Source: JAVBLW01 sp031553215
Lineage (GTDB): Bacteria > Bacillota_I > Bacilli_A > Acholeplasmatales > Anaeroplasmataceae
Reading direction: 5' to 3'
Assembly (NCBI GenBank): GCA_031553215.1
Contig: JAVBLW010000011.1
Coordinates: forward strand, 1-64,000
Length of the DNA: 64,000 nucleotides
The notes under the pieces are model-generated. The model was not told the DNA's origin. It searched no databases and saw only the letters and a program-made list of their open reading frames with translations. Numbering within the stretch: the first letter of the stretch is position 1; every line of letters begins with the position of its first letter. Of the stretch, positions 54,286 to 62,686 are shown piece by piece. Both the position numbers and the translations under genes were made by a program.

Positions 54286-54346
54286 AGAACAGGGGTCAAA
54301 AGTCTTGGTTCTTTTTACAAAACTCTCCTATGCGAGAGTTTTTTTA
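54286..54346 (+). terminator. Tandem terminators
   Basis: AAGAAC...GTTCTT followed by T, then AACTCTC-ctatg-CGAGAGTT followed by seven T. They separate the DAC-like gene from the Nudix gene; 54111-54285 holds no supported gene. Confidence 0.75.
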
Positions 54347-54387
54347 TTAAACATAAATGTAATTTATATTATTTTAGGAGTTAAAAC

Positions 54388-54843
54388 ATGAAAAATCCTA
54401 TCCAAGTGCTAATATTACCATTTATAATTGTAAATGATAAGATTTTGTTTGTTATTTTCAAGAGAAGCGATAGTGATGTATGGCAGTTTATATCTGGCGG
54501 TAATGAAGATAAAGAAACTTTGCTAGAAACGGCTAAAAGAGAATGTTTTGAAGAGGCTAGTATAGGTGTGAATTGTAAATATTATAAGTTGGATTCTTTT
54601 GCGACTATTCCAGCGAGTATATTTCCTATGAAATATCGTATAAACTGGGGACTAGATTGTTTTGTAGTTAAGGAATATAAATTTGCAGTAAAACTATTAG
54701 AAGACTCTATAATTATTTCAAAGGAACATAAGGAATATAGATGGGTTAGTTATGAGGAGGCACTAAATCTTTTGACATATGAAAGTAATCGGAGCGCTCT
54801 AGCAGAGTTAAATGATAGAATTAGAGTTAATAAGTTAGTATAA
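54388..54843 (+). CDS. Nudix hydrolase
   Basis: 151 aa with a full Nudix box: GGNEDKE, then AKRECFEEASI (Gx5Ex7REUxEExxU). The opening VLILPFIIVNDKILFVIFKR and the end HKEYRWVSYEEALNLL are typical. The DNA-scale resemblance is to dATP pyrophosphohydrolase-type (NudB-like) members, but substrate is not certain. AGGAG precedes the start; the next gene begins 10 bp after its stop. Confidence 0.9.
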   Translation: MKNPIQVLILPFIIVNDKILFVIFKRSDSDVWQFISGGNEDKETLLETAKRECFEEASIGVNCKYYKLDSFATIPASIFPMKYRINWGLDCFVVKEYKFAVKLLEDSIIISKEHKEYRWVSYEEALNLLTYESNRSALAELNDRIRVNKLV

Positions 54844-54853
54844 AGAGGTAATT

Positions 54854-55759
54854 ATGAAAAAAGCTATTATATATTTGTTTACTGGGACTGGTAATACCTT
54901 AAAAGTTGGTAAACTATATAAAGAATATTTAAGTGAATATGAGACATTTATATATGTAATTAGCGTTAATAATGGACAAGTACCAAATCCCAATGATTAT
55001 GATTTAGTGGGTTTTGGTTATCCTATTCATGCTTTTAATGCTCCTGAGCCATTTGTCAAATTTATAAAAAAAATACCAGATGTTCAAAATAAAAAGACTT
55101 TTATTTTTAAATCATCTGGTGAAGGATTACATTTGAATGATGGATCAAGTGGAAAATCAATTCGTATATTAAAGAAAAAAGGTTATAACATTGTTCAAGA
55201 AAGACATATAGTTATGCCATATAATATAATTTATCGCCATACTGATGGAATGGCTAAGCAAATGTGGATATATGCTAATGCTATGGTAAAACTGAATTGT
55301 ATAGATATTGTATCAGATAAGGAAGATAATCTAAAGGTTAGAATTACAAGGAAATGGTTTGTTCCGATACTGAGAATTGAATGGTTTTGGGCAAGGTTCC
55401 ATGGTCCATTTTTTAAGGTAAAAAAGAAGAAATGTATTAATTGTGATAAATGTATTAATAGTTGTCCAATGGGAAATATTACTAAGAATTCTAAAGGAAA
55501 ATATAAGTTTCACCATAAATGTTCTTTATGTATGAAATGTTCATTTCACTGTCCAAAGGGTGCTATTAATGTAGGGATTTTTAGATTTTGGAAAGTAACA
55601 GGTGATTATCATCTTGAAGAACTTGTTAAAGATGAACATATTTCCTTTCCATATATAAATGGGAAAGAAAAGGGAGTTTATAAGATGTACCGTAAATATT
55701 ATAGAGAATGTGATCAAAAATTAAAAGAGGCTAATATTCCTCTTCTAGAAAATGATTAG
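54854..55759 (+). CDS. EFR1-type flavodoxin/ferredoxin fusion
   Basis: A flavodoxin-like N-terminal domain with the FMN loop LFTGTGNTLK (residues ~7-16) is followed from about residue 190 by two [4Fe-4S] motifs: CINCDKCINSCPMG and CSLCMKCSFHCPKG. This is the EFR1-family layout (about 260-300 aa), cytosolic electron carriers of anaerobes. It supports an anaerobic host. It probably shares the transcript of the Nudix gene. Its stop overlaps the convergent antiporter gene end by 29 bp. Confidence 0.9.
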   Translation: MKKAIIYLFTGTGNTLKVGKLYKEYLSEYETFIYVISVNNGQVPNPNDYDLVGFGYPIHAFNAPEPFVKFIKKIPDVQNKKTFIFKSSGEGLHLNDGSSGKSIRILKKKGYNIVQERHIVMPYNIIYRHTDGMAKQMWIYANAMVKLNCIDIVSDKEDNLKVRITRKWFVPILRIEWFWARFHGPFFKVKKKKCINCDKCINSCPMGNITKNSKGKYKFHHKCSLCMKCSFHCPKGAINVGIFRFWKVTGDYHLEELVKDEHISFPYINGKEKGVYKMYRKYYRECDQKLKEANIPLLEND

Positions 55760-56906
55760 CCGTAGTGTCTATTAATATGGCACCTAAAGGTGCTGTAATT
55801 ATGATAGATAATACCGCAATAGTTAAGATGATATTACCACATTCTAATCCATTTGATAAAGCTATACCTCCAATAGAGGCTTGAACTGTAGCTTTTGGAA
55901 TATAGGCAAGGGTGCAAAAAAGTCTTTCTTTGATTGATAGGTTAGTTCTTATTAAGCATAAAGATACTCCTATCATTCTAAATATTAGTACTATAAATAT
56001 TAATAATACTGGATTAAATCCAAATTTAAGTGCATAAGATAAGTCTACGCTTGCTCCTACAAGGACAAATAGAAAAATTTCAAATATAGTCCATAAAGAG
56101 TTGTAATTAGTTCGGATTTCTTTAGTATCATTTTTTGCAGAGATGATAATGCCCATAGTCATTATCGATAATAAAGCTGAGAATTTTATATAATCTGGGC
56201 ATAATTTTTCTAATCCAATTAATATAAATGAAGAAGCAAGTAAGATAAGAGTTTTATAAATGGAATTTATGTTTACTTTTTTAAAGAAAATTCTTAGTAT
56301 TAATCCTAGTATAATACCTATTACAATTCCTAATATAATACTTGTTGGTATTTGTAATAATGAAGATGCATTAAAATTAGAGGTTTTTACTAGATTTAAT
56401 GAAGCGTAGAAGAGAATTATTACATAGATATCATCAACACTTGCCCCAGCTAAGATAAGTTCAGGAACAGAGTTTTTTGTTCCTTTTTTATTTTCTATTA
56501 ATTTTATCATTCTTGGGACGACTATAGCAGGAGAAACTGCGGCTAGTACGCTACCAAGAAGAATAGCTTCTGATAATGAGATATCTAATAGCATTGGTCC
56601 AAATATTGCGACACCTATAATTTCCGCAGTTGCAGGAATGAAACACATAAGGATTGCCGATCTACCGATTTTTTTTAGTGATGATAAATCTAATGATAAG
56701 CCTGCTCGTGTTAAAATGATTACTAAGGCTATTTGTCTTAGTTCGGCTGAGATGTCAAGAACACTGTTATCAATAATGTCAAGAACACTTGGTCCCATTA
56801 ATATACCAATAAAAATCATCCCTACAATTTTAGGGATTTTTATCTTTTCAAAGATAACTCCTATAGAAAATCCTAGTAATATAATTAATCCTAAACTTAG
56901 TAACAT
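55731..56906 (-). CDS. Cation/proton antiporter (CPA family)
   Basis: 391 aa with about 12 membrane helices. IPKIVGMIFIGILMGP and RAGLSLDLSSLKK are CPA1/NhaP-like motifs, and AGASVDDIYVIILFYA holds the Asp-Asp ion-binding pair. LVGASVDLSYALKFG is a repeat-related motif. GGAGG precedes ATG 56906. A fluoride riboswitch lies directly upstream, and antiporters of this kind are among the gene classes found under that riboswitch, so a role in fluoride tolerance is likely. Confidence 0.9.
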   Translation of the reverse strand: MLLSLGLIILLGFSIGVIFEKIKIPKIVGMIFIGILMGPSVLDIIDNSVLDISAELRQIALVIILTRAGLSLDLSSLKKIGRSAILMCFIPATAEIIGVAIFGPMLLDISLSEAILLGSVLAAVSPAIVVPRMIKLIENKKGTKNSVPELILAGASVDDIYVIILFYASLNLVKTSNFNASSLLQIPTSIILGIVIGIILGLILRIFFKKVNINSIYKTLILLASSFILIGLEKLCPDYIKFSALLSIMTMGIIISAKNDTKEIRTNYNSLWTIFEIFLFVLVGASVDLSYALKFGFNPVLLIFIVLIFRMIGVSLCLIRTNLSIKERLFCTLAYIPKATVQASIGGIALSNGLECGNIILTIAVLSIIITAPLGAILIDTTANHFLEEEY

Positions 56907-56923
56907 ATTAATTCCTCCATAAA

Positions 56924-57014
56924 AAAAGCCAATGACCCTACACCAAAAAAGTGTAGACGTCATCAGCTATAAAGCGGTTTTGTATAATAATACATGGGAG
57001 AACATCATTCCCAA
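56924..57014 (-). promoter_or_regulatory. Fluoride riboswitch (crcB motif) with terminator platform
   Basis: On the minus strand the RNA reads GGGAAUGAUGUUCUCCC, a short hairpin, AAAACCGCUUUAUAGCUGAU and GACGUCUAC, matching the crcB-motif core (GGNGAUG..GUUCNCC, AAC.GC, GCUGAUGAC..CUAC). GAUGUU and GACGUC can form the required pseudoknot with G-U pairs. The GACGUCUACAC / GUGUAGGGUC stem followed by UUGGCUUUUUUU is an intrinsic terminator just before the antiporter ribosome site. Fluoride binding should prevent that terminator and turn the gene on. Confidence 0.85.
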
Positions 57015-57047
57015 AGTAATTATATAATTAATTTATTCTAATGTCAA

Positions 57048-58562
57048 TTATGTAATTGGAGCAGGATTAAATACACATAAGAAGTTTTTAAGTCCGTGCT
57101 TTTCGGCAAATGTTTTTTTAATTCCACTTGCGACATCTAATATTTCATTGAATAAGACTGTTCCAATTTCTTCAATTGTTGCCTCACCGGTTGCTATAGG
57201 ACCAGCATTAACATCAATCAAATCAGTCCACATACGCTTTAATTCATTTCTTGTACATACTTTTATAACTGGAGCGGCAGCTAAACCATATGGTGTTCCA
57301 CGTCCAGTAATGAAGACTTGAAGAGTTATTCCTGAAGCTAATTGACAAGGTCCACAAACAATATCTGAAGCAGGAGTAGCTGCGTAAATTAATCCTTTTT
57401 TAGTAGGCATTTCTCCTGGCGATAATACTTCAACAATTGGAGCAGTACCAGATTTAGCAATTGAACCCATAGCTTTTTCAACTATATTAGCTAATCCACC
57501 TTTTTTATTACCTGGTGTAGGGTTAGCACTACGGTCAACTTCACCTTCTAATAAATAGTCATCATACCATTTCATTTCTGAACCAAGTTTATTACAAACT
57601 TCTTGTGAGACGGTTCTTTCAGCAAGTAAGTGAACACCATCTCTTACTTCAGTCACTTCACTAAACATTACAGTAGCCCCACCCGAAACTAGTAAATCAG
57701 AAGCATAACCTGCGCTTGGATTACCTGTGATGCCGCTAAATGCATCAGAACCTCCGCATTGCATACCGATACATAAATCAGATAAAGGTAATTCAACTCT
57801 TTGTCTTTGATTAAGTTTTTTAATTTTTTCTTCTGCCATAGTACATATAGCATCCATCATATTATCGAATCCTTCAATATCTTGAAGAATAATTACATTT
57901 TCTTTAGTTATTAGATTTTCTTTAATTAATTTTTCAACAGTTAGTTTTTCACAGCCTAAAGATACAACCATAACTTCTCCACCAAAATTAGGATTATATA
58001 CTAAATTTTGTAATGATCTAATAGGGATAATAGCTTCAGGAGCATTTATAGCTACGCCGCATCCATAAGCGTGATTAATGGCTACTACATCATCTACATT
58101 TGGATATTTAGGCAGAATATCTTTTCTAATTTTTTCTACCGCAACATCAAGTACACCTGAAACGCATTGAACAGTAGTAGAAATAGCCAAAATATTTCTT
58201 GTCCCAGCAAATCCGCCATTAGGATTCTTATATCCTAGCCAAGTTGTTCTTTTAGGTGTTGGTAAATTATTTACTATATTTGTACCATAAATCATTTTAT
58301 CAACACTAGGTGGAGTAGGAAGTTCTAACATGTGTTCGTTAATCCAATCTCCCTTTTGAATATCGTTTATAGCGTATCCTAATATTACACCATATCTTAA
58401 GATACTTTCTTTAGCTTTAATATCTTGTAAAGCAATTTTATGTCCTTGAGGAATATCAGAATGAGTGATAATTCCAGGCATTATTTCTGTACCTTTAGAG
58501 ATTGTTTCAACGGCAATCGCAACATTATCGATGTCTTTGATTTTTATATATAATGGCTTCAT
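57048..58562 (-). CDS. garD: Galactarate/altronate dehydratase family protein (UxaA/GarD)
   Basis: The N-terminal ~95 residues form a SAF domain (IAVETISKGTEIMPG, IPQGHKIALQDI). The C-terminal domain carries NGGFAGTRNILAISTTVQC, HAYGCGVAI, GMQCGGSDAFSGITGNPSAG and TEVRDGVHLLAERT, the catalytic iron-dependent dehydratase motifs of the UxaA/GarD family. 504 aa is the usual length. The neighbouring glycerate kinase, tartronate semialdehyde reductase and CdaR-type regulator point to galactarate (or glucarate) rather than altronate. It is the third gene of the minus-strand operon, 1 bp after the isomerase stop. Confidence 0.8.
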   Translation of the reverse strand: MKPLYIKIKDIDNVAIAVETISKGTEIMPGIITHSDIPQGHKIALQDIKAKESILRYGVILGYAINDIQKGDWINEHMLELPTPPSVDKMIYGTNIVNNLPTPKRTTWLGYKNPNGGFAGTRNILAISTTVQCVSGVLDVAVEKIRKDILPKYPNVDDVVAINHAYGCGVAINAPEAIIPIRSLQNLVYNPNFGGEVMVVSLGCEKLTVEKLIKENLITKENVIILQDIEGFDNMMDAICTMAEEKIKKLNQRQRVELPLSDLCIGMQCGGSDAFSGITGNPSAGYASDLLVSGGATVMFSEVTEVRDGVHLLAERTVSQEVCNKLGSEMKWYDDYLLEGEVDRSANPTPGNKKGGLANIVEKAMGSIAKSGTAPIVEVLSPGEMPTKKGLIYAATPASDIVCGPCQLASGITLQVFITGRGTPYGLAAAPVIKVCTRNELKRMWTDLIDVNAGPIATGEATIEEIGTVLFNEILDVASGIKKTFAEKHGLKNFLCVFNPAPIT

Positions 58563-58563
58563 A

Positions 58564-59409
58564 TTATGCCTCCTTTAATAACTTTCTAATATACTTTAAG
58601 CTTGATTCCATACTAGAGGCAGGAACACCTTCAAATATTAGATTAGCATTTGGACAATTGTTTTTTATTTTTTTCATAATATATTCTAAATCCATTAAGC
58701 CTTCCCCTAAACCAACCTTTAATAAAGGTTTTTCATTCATAGTGAAATCTTTTAAATGGAATACTTTAATTTTATCTTTAAATAAATCAATACATTCATC
58801 AATTACTTTATGTTGGTATTCTTTATCATAATTTGTTTCATTTAAGTAGTTATATACATCAACCGTAATAAACATATGACCATTATCTATTTCATCTAAC
58901 AATCTCTTTAATTGTTTAGGACAATACATACAGTGTCCATCTGCCCCTTCAATGGCGATATTAGAATCAACTTCTTTAGCGTAATCTAAGATATCCTTGA
59001 AGATTGTTTTTACTTCTTGATAAGCTTCTTCAGTTCTATTTAAAGGATTATAAGTCCATTTGTCATCATTGAATGAACCAGTTTCAGTACCGATATATTT
59101 TGTACCGAAAACTTTAGCAAAATTTAAATGTTCCTTAAATTTAACGACATTTTTAGCTATTAATTCTTTATTAGAATGAACGGGATTAAAATAAGAACCA
59201 ATTAATGGTATCTCTAAATTTTCATTTTTGAAAGCATAAGCAATTTCATTTAATCTTTCATCAGATAATGTATTAGGTTGAGCAGTTTCACCTTCGATGG
59301 CTTTGTTGATAGCTAATTGTAATCCATCAAATCCTAAATCTTTTATTTGTTTTGCTAGGTCTTTTTCGTTCATTTTCCCTATATCGTGTGCACGAACATA
59401 AACTTTCAT
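58564..59409 (-). CDS. Sugar phosphate isomerase/epimerase-like TIM-barrel protein
   Basis: 281 aa of the AP-endonuclease-2/xylose-isomerase-like fold: KQIKDLGFDGLQLAI, IPLIGSYFNP, KVFGTKYIGTETGSF, AIEGADGHCMYCP and KIKVFHLKDF give the metal-binding Glu/Asp/His/Glu positions. It lies between garD and garK (1-bp overlap with garK), so it acts in the same catabolic route, possibly as a hydroxypyruvate or keto-acid isomerase. The exact reaction is not known. Confidence 0.8.
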   Translation of the reverse strand: MKVYVRAHDIGKMNEKDLAKQIKDLGFDGLQLAINKAIEGETAQPNTLSDERLNEIAYAFKNENLEIPLIGSYFNPVHSNKELIAKNVVKFKEHLNFAKVFGTKYIGTETGSFNDDKWTYNPLNRTEEAYQEVKTIFKDILDYAKEVDSNIAIEGADGHCMYCPKQLKRLLDEIDNGHMFITVDVYNYLNETNYDKEYQHKVIDECIDLFKDKIKVFHLKDFTMNEKPLLKVGLGEGLMDLEYIMKKIKNNCPNANLIFEGVPASSMESSLKYIRKLLKEA

Positions 59410-60545
59410 TATTTAATTCCTCCTATAGATAAATAAAATCTAATAATATTATTCATAGTGGCTTCTAAGTTTTCTTTGCTCTTATGTCTAGAAATAGAGA
59501 AGTCCACAGCCTTTTGATTAATGCTGAATATTGAAGATATACCATGGTCATAAATTTCGTTTGATAAAAATCCAATAGATCCACAAACAGCACAAACTGG
59601 TATATTTAATTCTTTTGCTTGATGTCCAATTCCGACAACAACTTTACCGCCAAGACTTTGGTTATCAATTCTACCTTCACCAGTAAAAATCATAGTGGCG
59701 TCTTTAATTTTTTCTTTAAAATTTATTAAATTAAGAATAGTATCAATTCCTGGACTAAGTTTACCATTTAGGAATGCTACAACCCCAGCTCCGAGTCCAC
59801 CAGCTGCCCCAGCGCCTGGGGTAGTAGAAACATCGATATTTAATGAATCATTAATAGTTTTAGAAATAGATATTAAATTATCATCTAATATTTTTACCAT
59901 TTCTTTATTGGCTCCTTTTTGTGGAGAGAATATATATGCTGCTCCATTTGGTCCATAAAGAGGATTTTTAATATCACACATAGCAACTACTTCAATATCC
60001 TTTAATAGGTTATTTGGAATAGTATTATCTATTTTTTTGATTTTATAAAGAGTATCGGGTGTGGGAATGAATTCTTTAAGATTGCTATTATAGAATTTTG
60101 TTCCAAGGGCTAGTGCCATACCTACTCCACAATCATTAGTCGCAGAACCACCAAGACCAATGATTATTTTTTTTACACCTTTATTAATGGCATCAACAAT
60201 TATTTTTCCTAAACCATAAGTGGTAGCTCTAAGGGGATTTAATTTTCCTTCGGCAAGTGGTAATCCAGCACAACACGCCATTTCAATAATTGCATAATTG
60301 TCATGGATAGCATAATAAGTATTTATTTTCTCATCAAAAGGTCCAGTGGTAGTAATATTTATTTTTTTGCAATTAAATGCATGCAAGAAGCAATCAACGG
60401 TTCCTTCACCACCATCCGCAATAGGATAATCCTCAACAATTGCATCAGGTATTAAGTTTAAGATTGATTTTCTCATAATACTACAAATCTCAATAGAAGA
60501 GAGAGTTGATTTATAAGAATCGGGAATTACGATAAATTTTTTCAT
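59409..60545 (-). CDS. garK: Glycerate 2-kinase
   Basis: 378 aa of the GarK/GlxK family: IPDSYKSTLSSIEICSIM (N-terminal), IADGGEGTVDCFLHA, GLGGSATNDCGVGMALALG, PGAGAAGGLGAGVVAFL and FTGEGRIDNQSLGGKVVVGI are family motifs. It phosphorylates D-glycerate to 2-phosphoglycerate, the last step of galactarate/glucarate breakdown. It is the first gene of the minus-strand operon. Confidence 0.92.
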   Translation of the reverse strand: MKKFIVIPDSYKSTLSSIEICSIMRKSILNLIPDAIVEDYPIADGGEGTVDCFLHAFNCKKINITTTGPFDEKINTYYAIHDNYAIIEMACCAGLPLAEGKLNPLRATTYGLGKIIVDAINKGVKKIIIGLGGSATNDCGVGMALALGTKFYNSNLKEFIPTPDTLYKIKKIDNTIPNNLLKDIEVVAMCDIKNPLYGPNGAAYIFSPQKGANKEMVKILDDNLISISKTINDSLNIDVSTTPGAGAAGGLGAGVVAFLNGKLSPGIDTILNLINFKEKIKDATMIFTGEGRIDNQSLGGKVVVGIGHQAKELNIPVCAVCGSIGFLSNEIYDHGISSIFSINQKAVDFSISRHKSKENLEATMNNIIRFYLSIGGIK

Positions 60546-60857
60546 ATAATCATTCCTTTCAATGTTATTTTAAGTCATTTTTTTTATTTTTACTATTAGA
60601 TAAGTTTACAAAAAGTAAAATATATTTTAGATTTTATAATAATAATTGTAAAAAAACTATTCAAAAATAATAAAAAAAGCGCTATAATGAAATAAAAGTG
60701 AAATTAATTTTATTAAAAATGAAATAATATATTTCTAAAATGAAATAAAATGGAAAAGTGTTAAAAAAATCAAATTATGTTAGTACGTTTGTCAATGGAA
60801 AAAAAATGATTAAGCTATATAATAAAAGTATAAAATAAAAAACTGGAGGACAACAAA
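60546..60857. promoter_or_regulatory. Divergent promoter region with phased repeats
   Basis: The 312 bp between the divergent garK and garR operons carry ATGAAATAA at 60687, 60719 and 60740, with close variants GTGAAATTAA at 60698 and ATGGAAAAG at 60750. The spacings (11, 21, 21, 10) are near whole helical turns, as for a regulator bound on one face. TATAAT at 60818-60823 is a candidate -10 for the garR operon. No gene is seen here. Confidence 0.5.
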
Positions 60858-61751
60858 ATGAAAGTTGGATTTATTGGACTAGGAATCATGGGAAAACCTA
60901 TGAGTAAAAATTTAATAAAAAAGGGACATGAATTATATGTATGTAATAGAAGTAGGGGTCCTGTTGATGAATTAGTCGCATTAGGAGCGCATGCTTGTAA
61001 AGATGGAGCAGAGGTAGCTAAAAATGTTGATGTAATTATAACTATGGTACCAAATTCACCCCAAGTTAGAGAAGTTTGTTTAGGTGTAGATGGAGTTATA
61101 GCAACAGCTAAAGCTGGAACTACTGTAATTGATATGTCTAGTATCGATCCGGTTGAATCTCAATCAATTGGAGTAGAGCTTGCAAAAAAAGGAATTAATT
61201 TAATGGATTGCCCAGTAAGTGGTGGAGAACCAAAAGCAATTGAAGGAACTATTTCTGTAATGGCCGGTGGGGATAAGAACTTATTTGATGAGTATTATGA
61301 TTTAATTATGTGCATGGCAGGAAGCTGTGTATATGTAGGACCTCTTGGAAGTGGAAACATTGCAAAACTTGCAAATCAAATCATCGTTGCATGTAATATC
61401 GCTGCAGTAAGTGAAGCTTTAACATTCGCAACTAAAGCTGGAGCTGATCCTGAATTAGTATATAAAGCTATTCGTGGTGGACTTGCTGGTTCTACAGTAT
61501 TAGATGCTAAGGCACCTATGATATTAAATAGAAACTTCAATCCTGGATTTAGAATCGAATTGCATATCAAAGATTTGAATAATGCACTTAATGCTGCTCA
61601 TGCGGTTGCTTCCCCTACTCCACTTACAGCTAATGTAATGGAGATGATGTCATTCTTAAAGAGTGAAGGAAGCATGAAGGAAGATCATTCAAGCTTAGTG
61701 AAATATTATGAAAAATTAGCGGACGTAAAAGTAAGTCCAAAGAAAGCGTAG
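60858..61751 (+). CDS. garR: 2-hydroxy-3-oxopropionate (tartronate semialdehyde) reductase
   Basis: A 297-aa beta-hydroxyacid dehydrogenase: VGFIGLGIMGKPMSKNL (NAD(P) loop), MDCPVSGGEPKAIEGTISVM (substrate loop), GSGNIAKLANQIIVACNIAA (catalytic Lys) and FRIELHIKDLNNAL. It reduces tartronate semialdehyde to D-glycerate, feeding GarK. GGAGG precedes the start. The DapA-family gene follows 9 bp later. Confidence 0.92.
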   Translation: MKVGFIGLGIMGKPMSKNLIKKGHELYVCNRSRGPVDELVALGAHACKDGAEVAKNVDVIITMVPNSPQVREVCLGVDGVIATAKAGTTVIDMSSIDPVESQSIGVELAKKGINLMDCPVSGGEPKAIEGTISVMAGGDKNLFDEYYDLIMCMAGSCVYVGPLGSGNIAKLANQIIVACNIAAVSEALTFATKAGADPELVYKAIRGGLAGSTVLDAKAPMILNRNFNPGFRIELHIKDLNNALNAAHAVASPTPLTANVMEMMSFLKSEGSMKEDHSSLVKYYEKLADVKVSPKKA

Positions 61752-61760
61752 GTAACTCTT

Positions 61761-62651
61761 ATGTTTAAACCTTATGGAATTATTCCACCAGTAATAACTC
61801 CTTTTACTGAAGATGGAAAAGTAAACTATGAAGTATTAGAAGAAATTTGTGAATATTTAATTGAGTCTGGTGTTCATGGATTATTTCCTCTTGGAACAAC
61901 GGGAGAATTCTATGCTTTCACATTAGAAGAATATCGTAAAATAATTGAAACAGTAAAAAGAGTAGCAAATGGTAGGGTTCATATTTATGCCGGAGCTAAT
62001 CACATTACAACTCGTGGTACGATTGAAATGGTTAAGATTTGTGAAGAAATCGGAGTAGATGCAGTATCTGTTTTAACGCCAATGTTCGTTTCACAAACTC
62101 AAGATGAAGTATATGAATTCTTTAAAACTGTTGCAGAAAGTACTTATTTACCAATAATAATGTATAATAATAAGCCAAAAACTAATGTAGATATTACTCC
62201 TCAAACAGTAGCTAAATTAGCTTTAATACCTAATATAGTTGCGGTAAAAGATTCTACAGGAGATATGACAAATACTGCTGAATATATTCGTTTAACAAAA
62301 GATAATCCTAATTTTGATGTATTAGTCGGAAGAGATACATTAATTTATGCTGGATTATGCTATGGAGCGGCAGGTAGTATTGCATCATGCGCTAATGTAG
62401 CACCAAAGGTCGCTGTTGAAATATATGAAAGTTTTATGAAGGGTGATCATAAGGCAAGCTTAGATGCACAATTTAAATTTGCTCCCCTACGTATTGCGTG
62501 TAATATGGGTACATTCCCAGCGGTAATAAAAGAAGGATTAGTGCAACAAGGATATAAGGTTGGTAAGTGTTTAGCACCTATCTCCGAATTATCTAATGAT
62601 CAAAAAGAAAAATTACATCAAGTATTAAAGGATATGGATTTAGTAGATTAA
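61761..62651 (+). CDS. DapA-family lyase/dehydratase
   Basis: 296 aa TIM barrel with GTTGEFYAF, PIIMYNNKP (Tyr) and VAVKDSTGDM (Schiff-base Lys). GAAGSIASCANVAP follows. In this operon it most likely cleaves or dehydrates 5-dehydro-4-deoxyglucarate, giving tartronate semialdehyde and pyruvate in place of a GarL-type aldolase, or acting as KdgD. True dihydrodipicolinate synthase is less likely given the context. Confidence 0.85.
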   Translation: MFKPYGIIPPVITPFTEDGKVNYEVLEEICEYLIESGVHGLFPLGTTGEFYAFTLEEYRKIIETVKRVANGRVHIYAGANHITTRGTIEMVKICEEIGVDAVSVLTPMFVSQTQDEVYEFFKTVAESTYLPIIMYNNKPKTNVDITPQTVAKLALIPNIVAVKDSTGDMTNTAEYIRLTKDNPNFDVLVGRDTLIYAGLCYGAAGSIASCANVAPKVAVEIYESFMKGDHKASLDAQFKFAPLRIACNMGTFPAVIKEGLVQQGYKVGKCLAPISELSNDQKEKLHQVLKDMDLVD

Positions 62652-62661
62652 TGTAAATAAA

Positions 62662-62686
62662 AAAAGAGCGCAGATTACGCTCTTTT
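62662..62686. terminator. Bidirectional terminator
   Basis: AAAAGAGCG-cagatta-CGCTCTTTT lies between the convergent DapA-like and CdaR-like genes and overlaps the last codons of the latter. Confidence 0.85.

Noticed and set aside
54144..54350. 68-aa plus-strand frame before the Nudix gene
   Set aside because: It runs through two terminator hairpins, has no ribosome site, and its sequence does not look like a protein.
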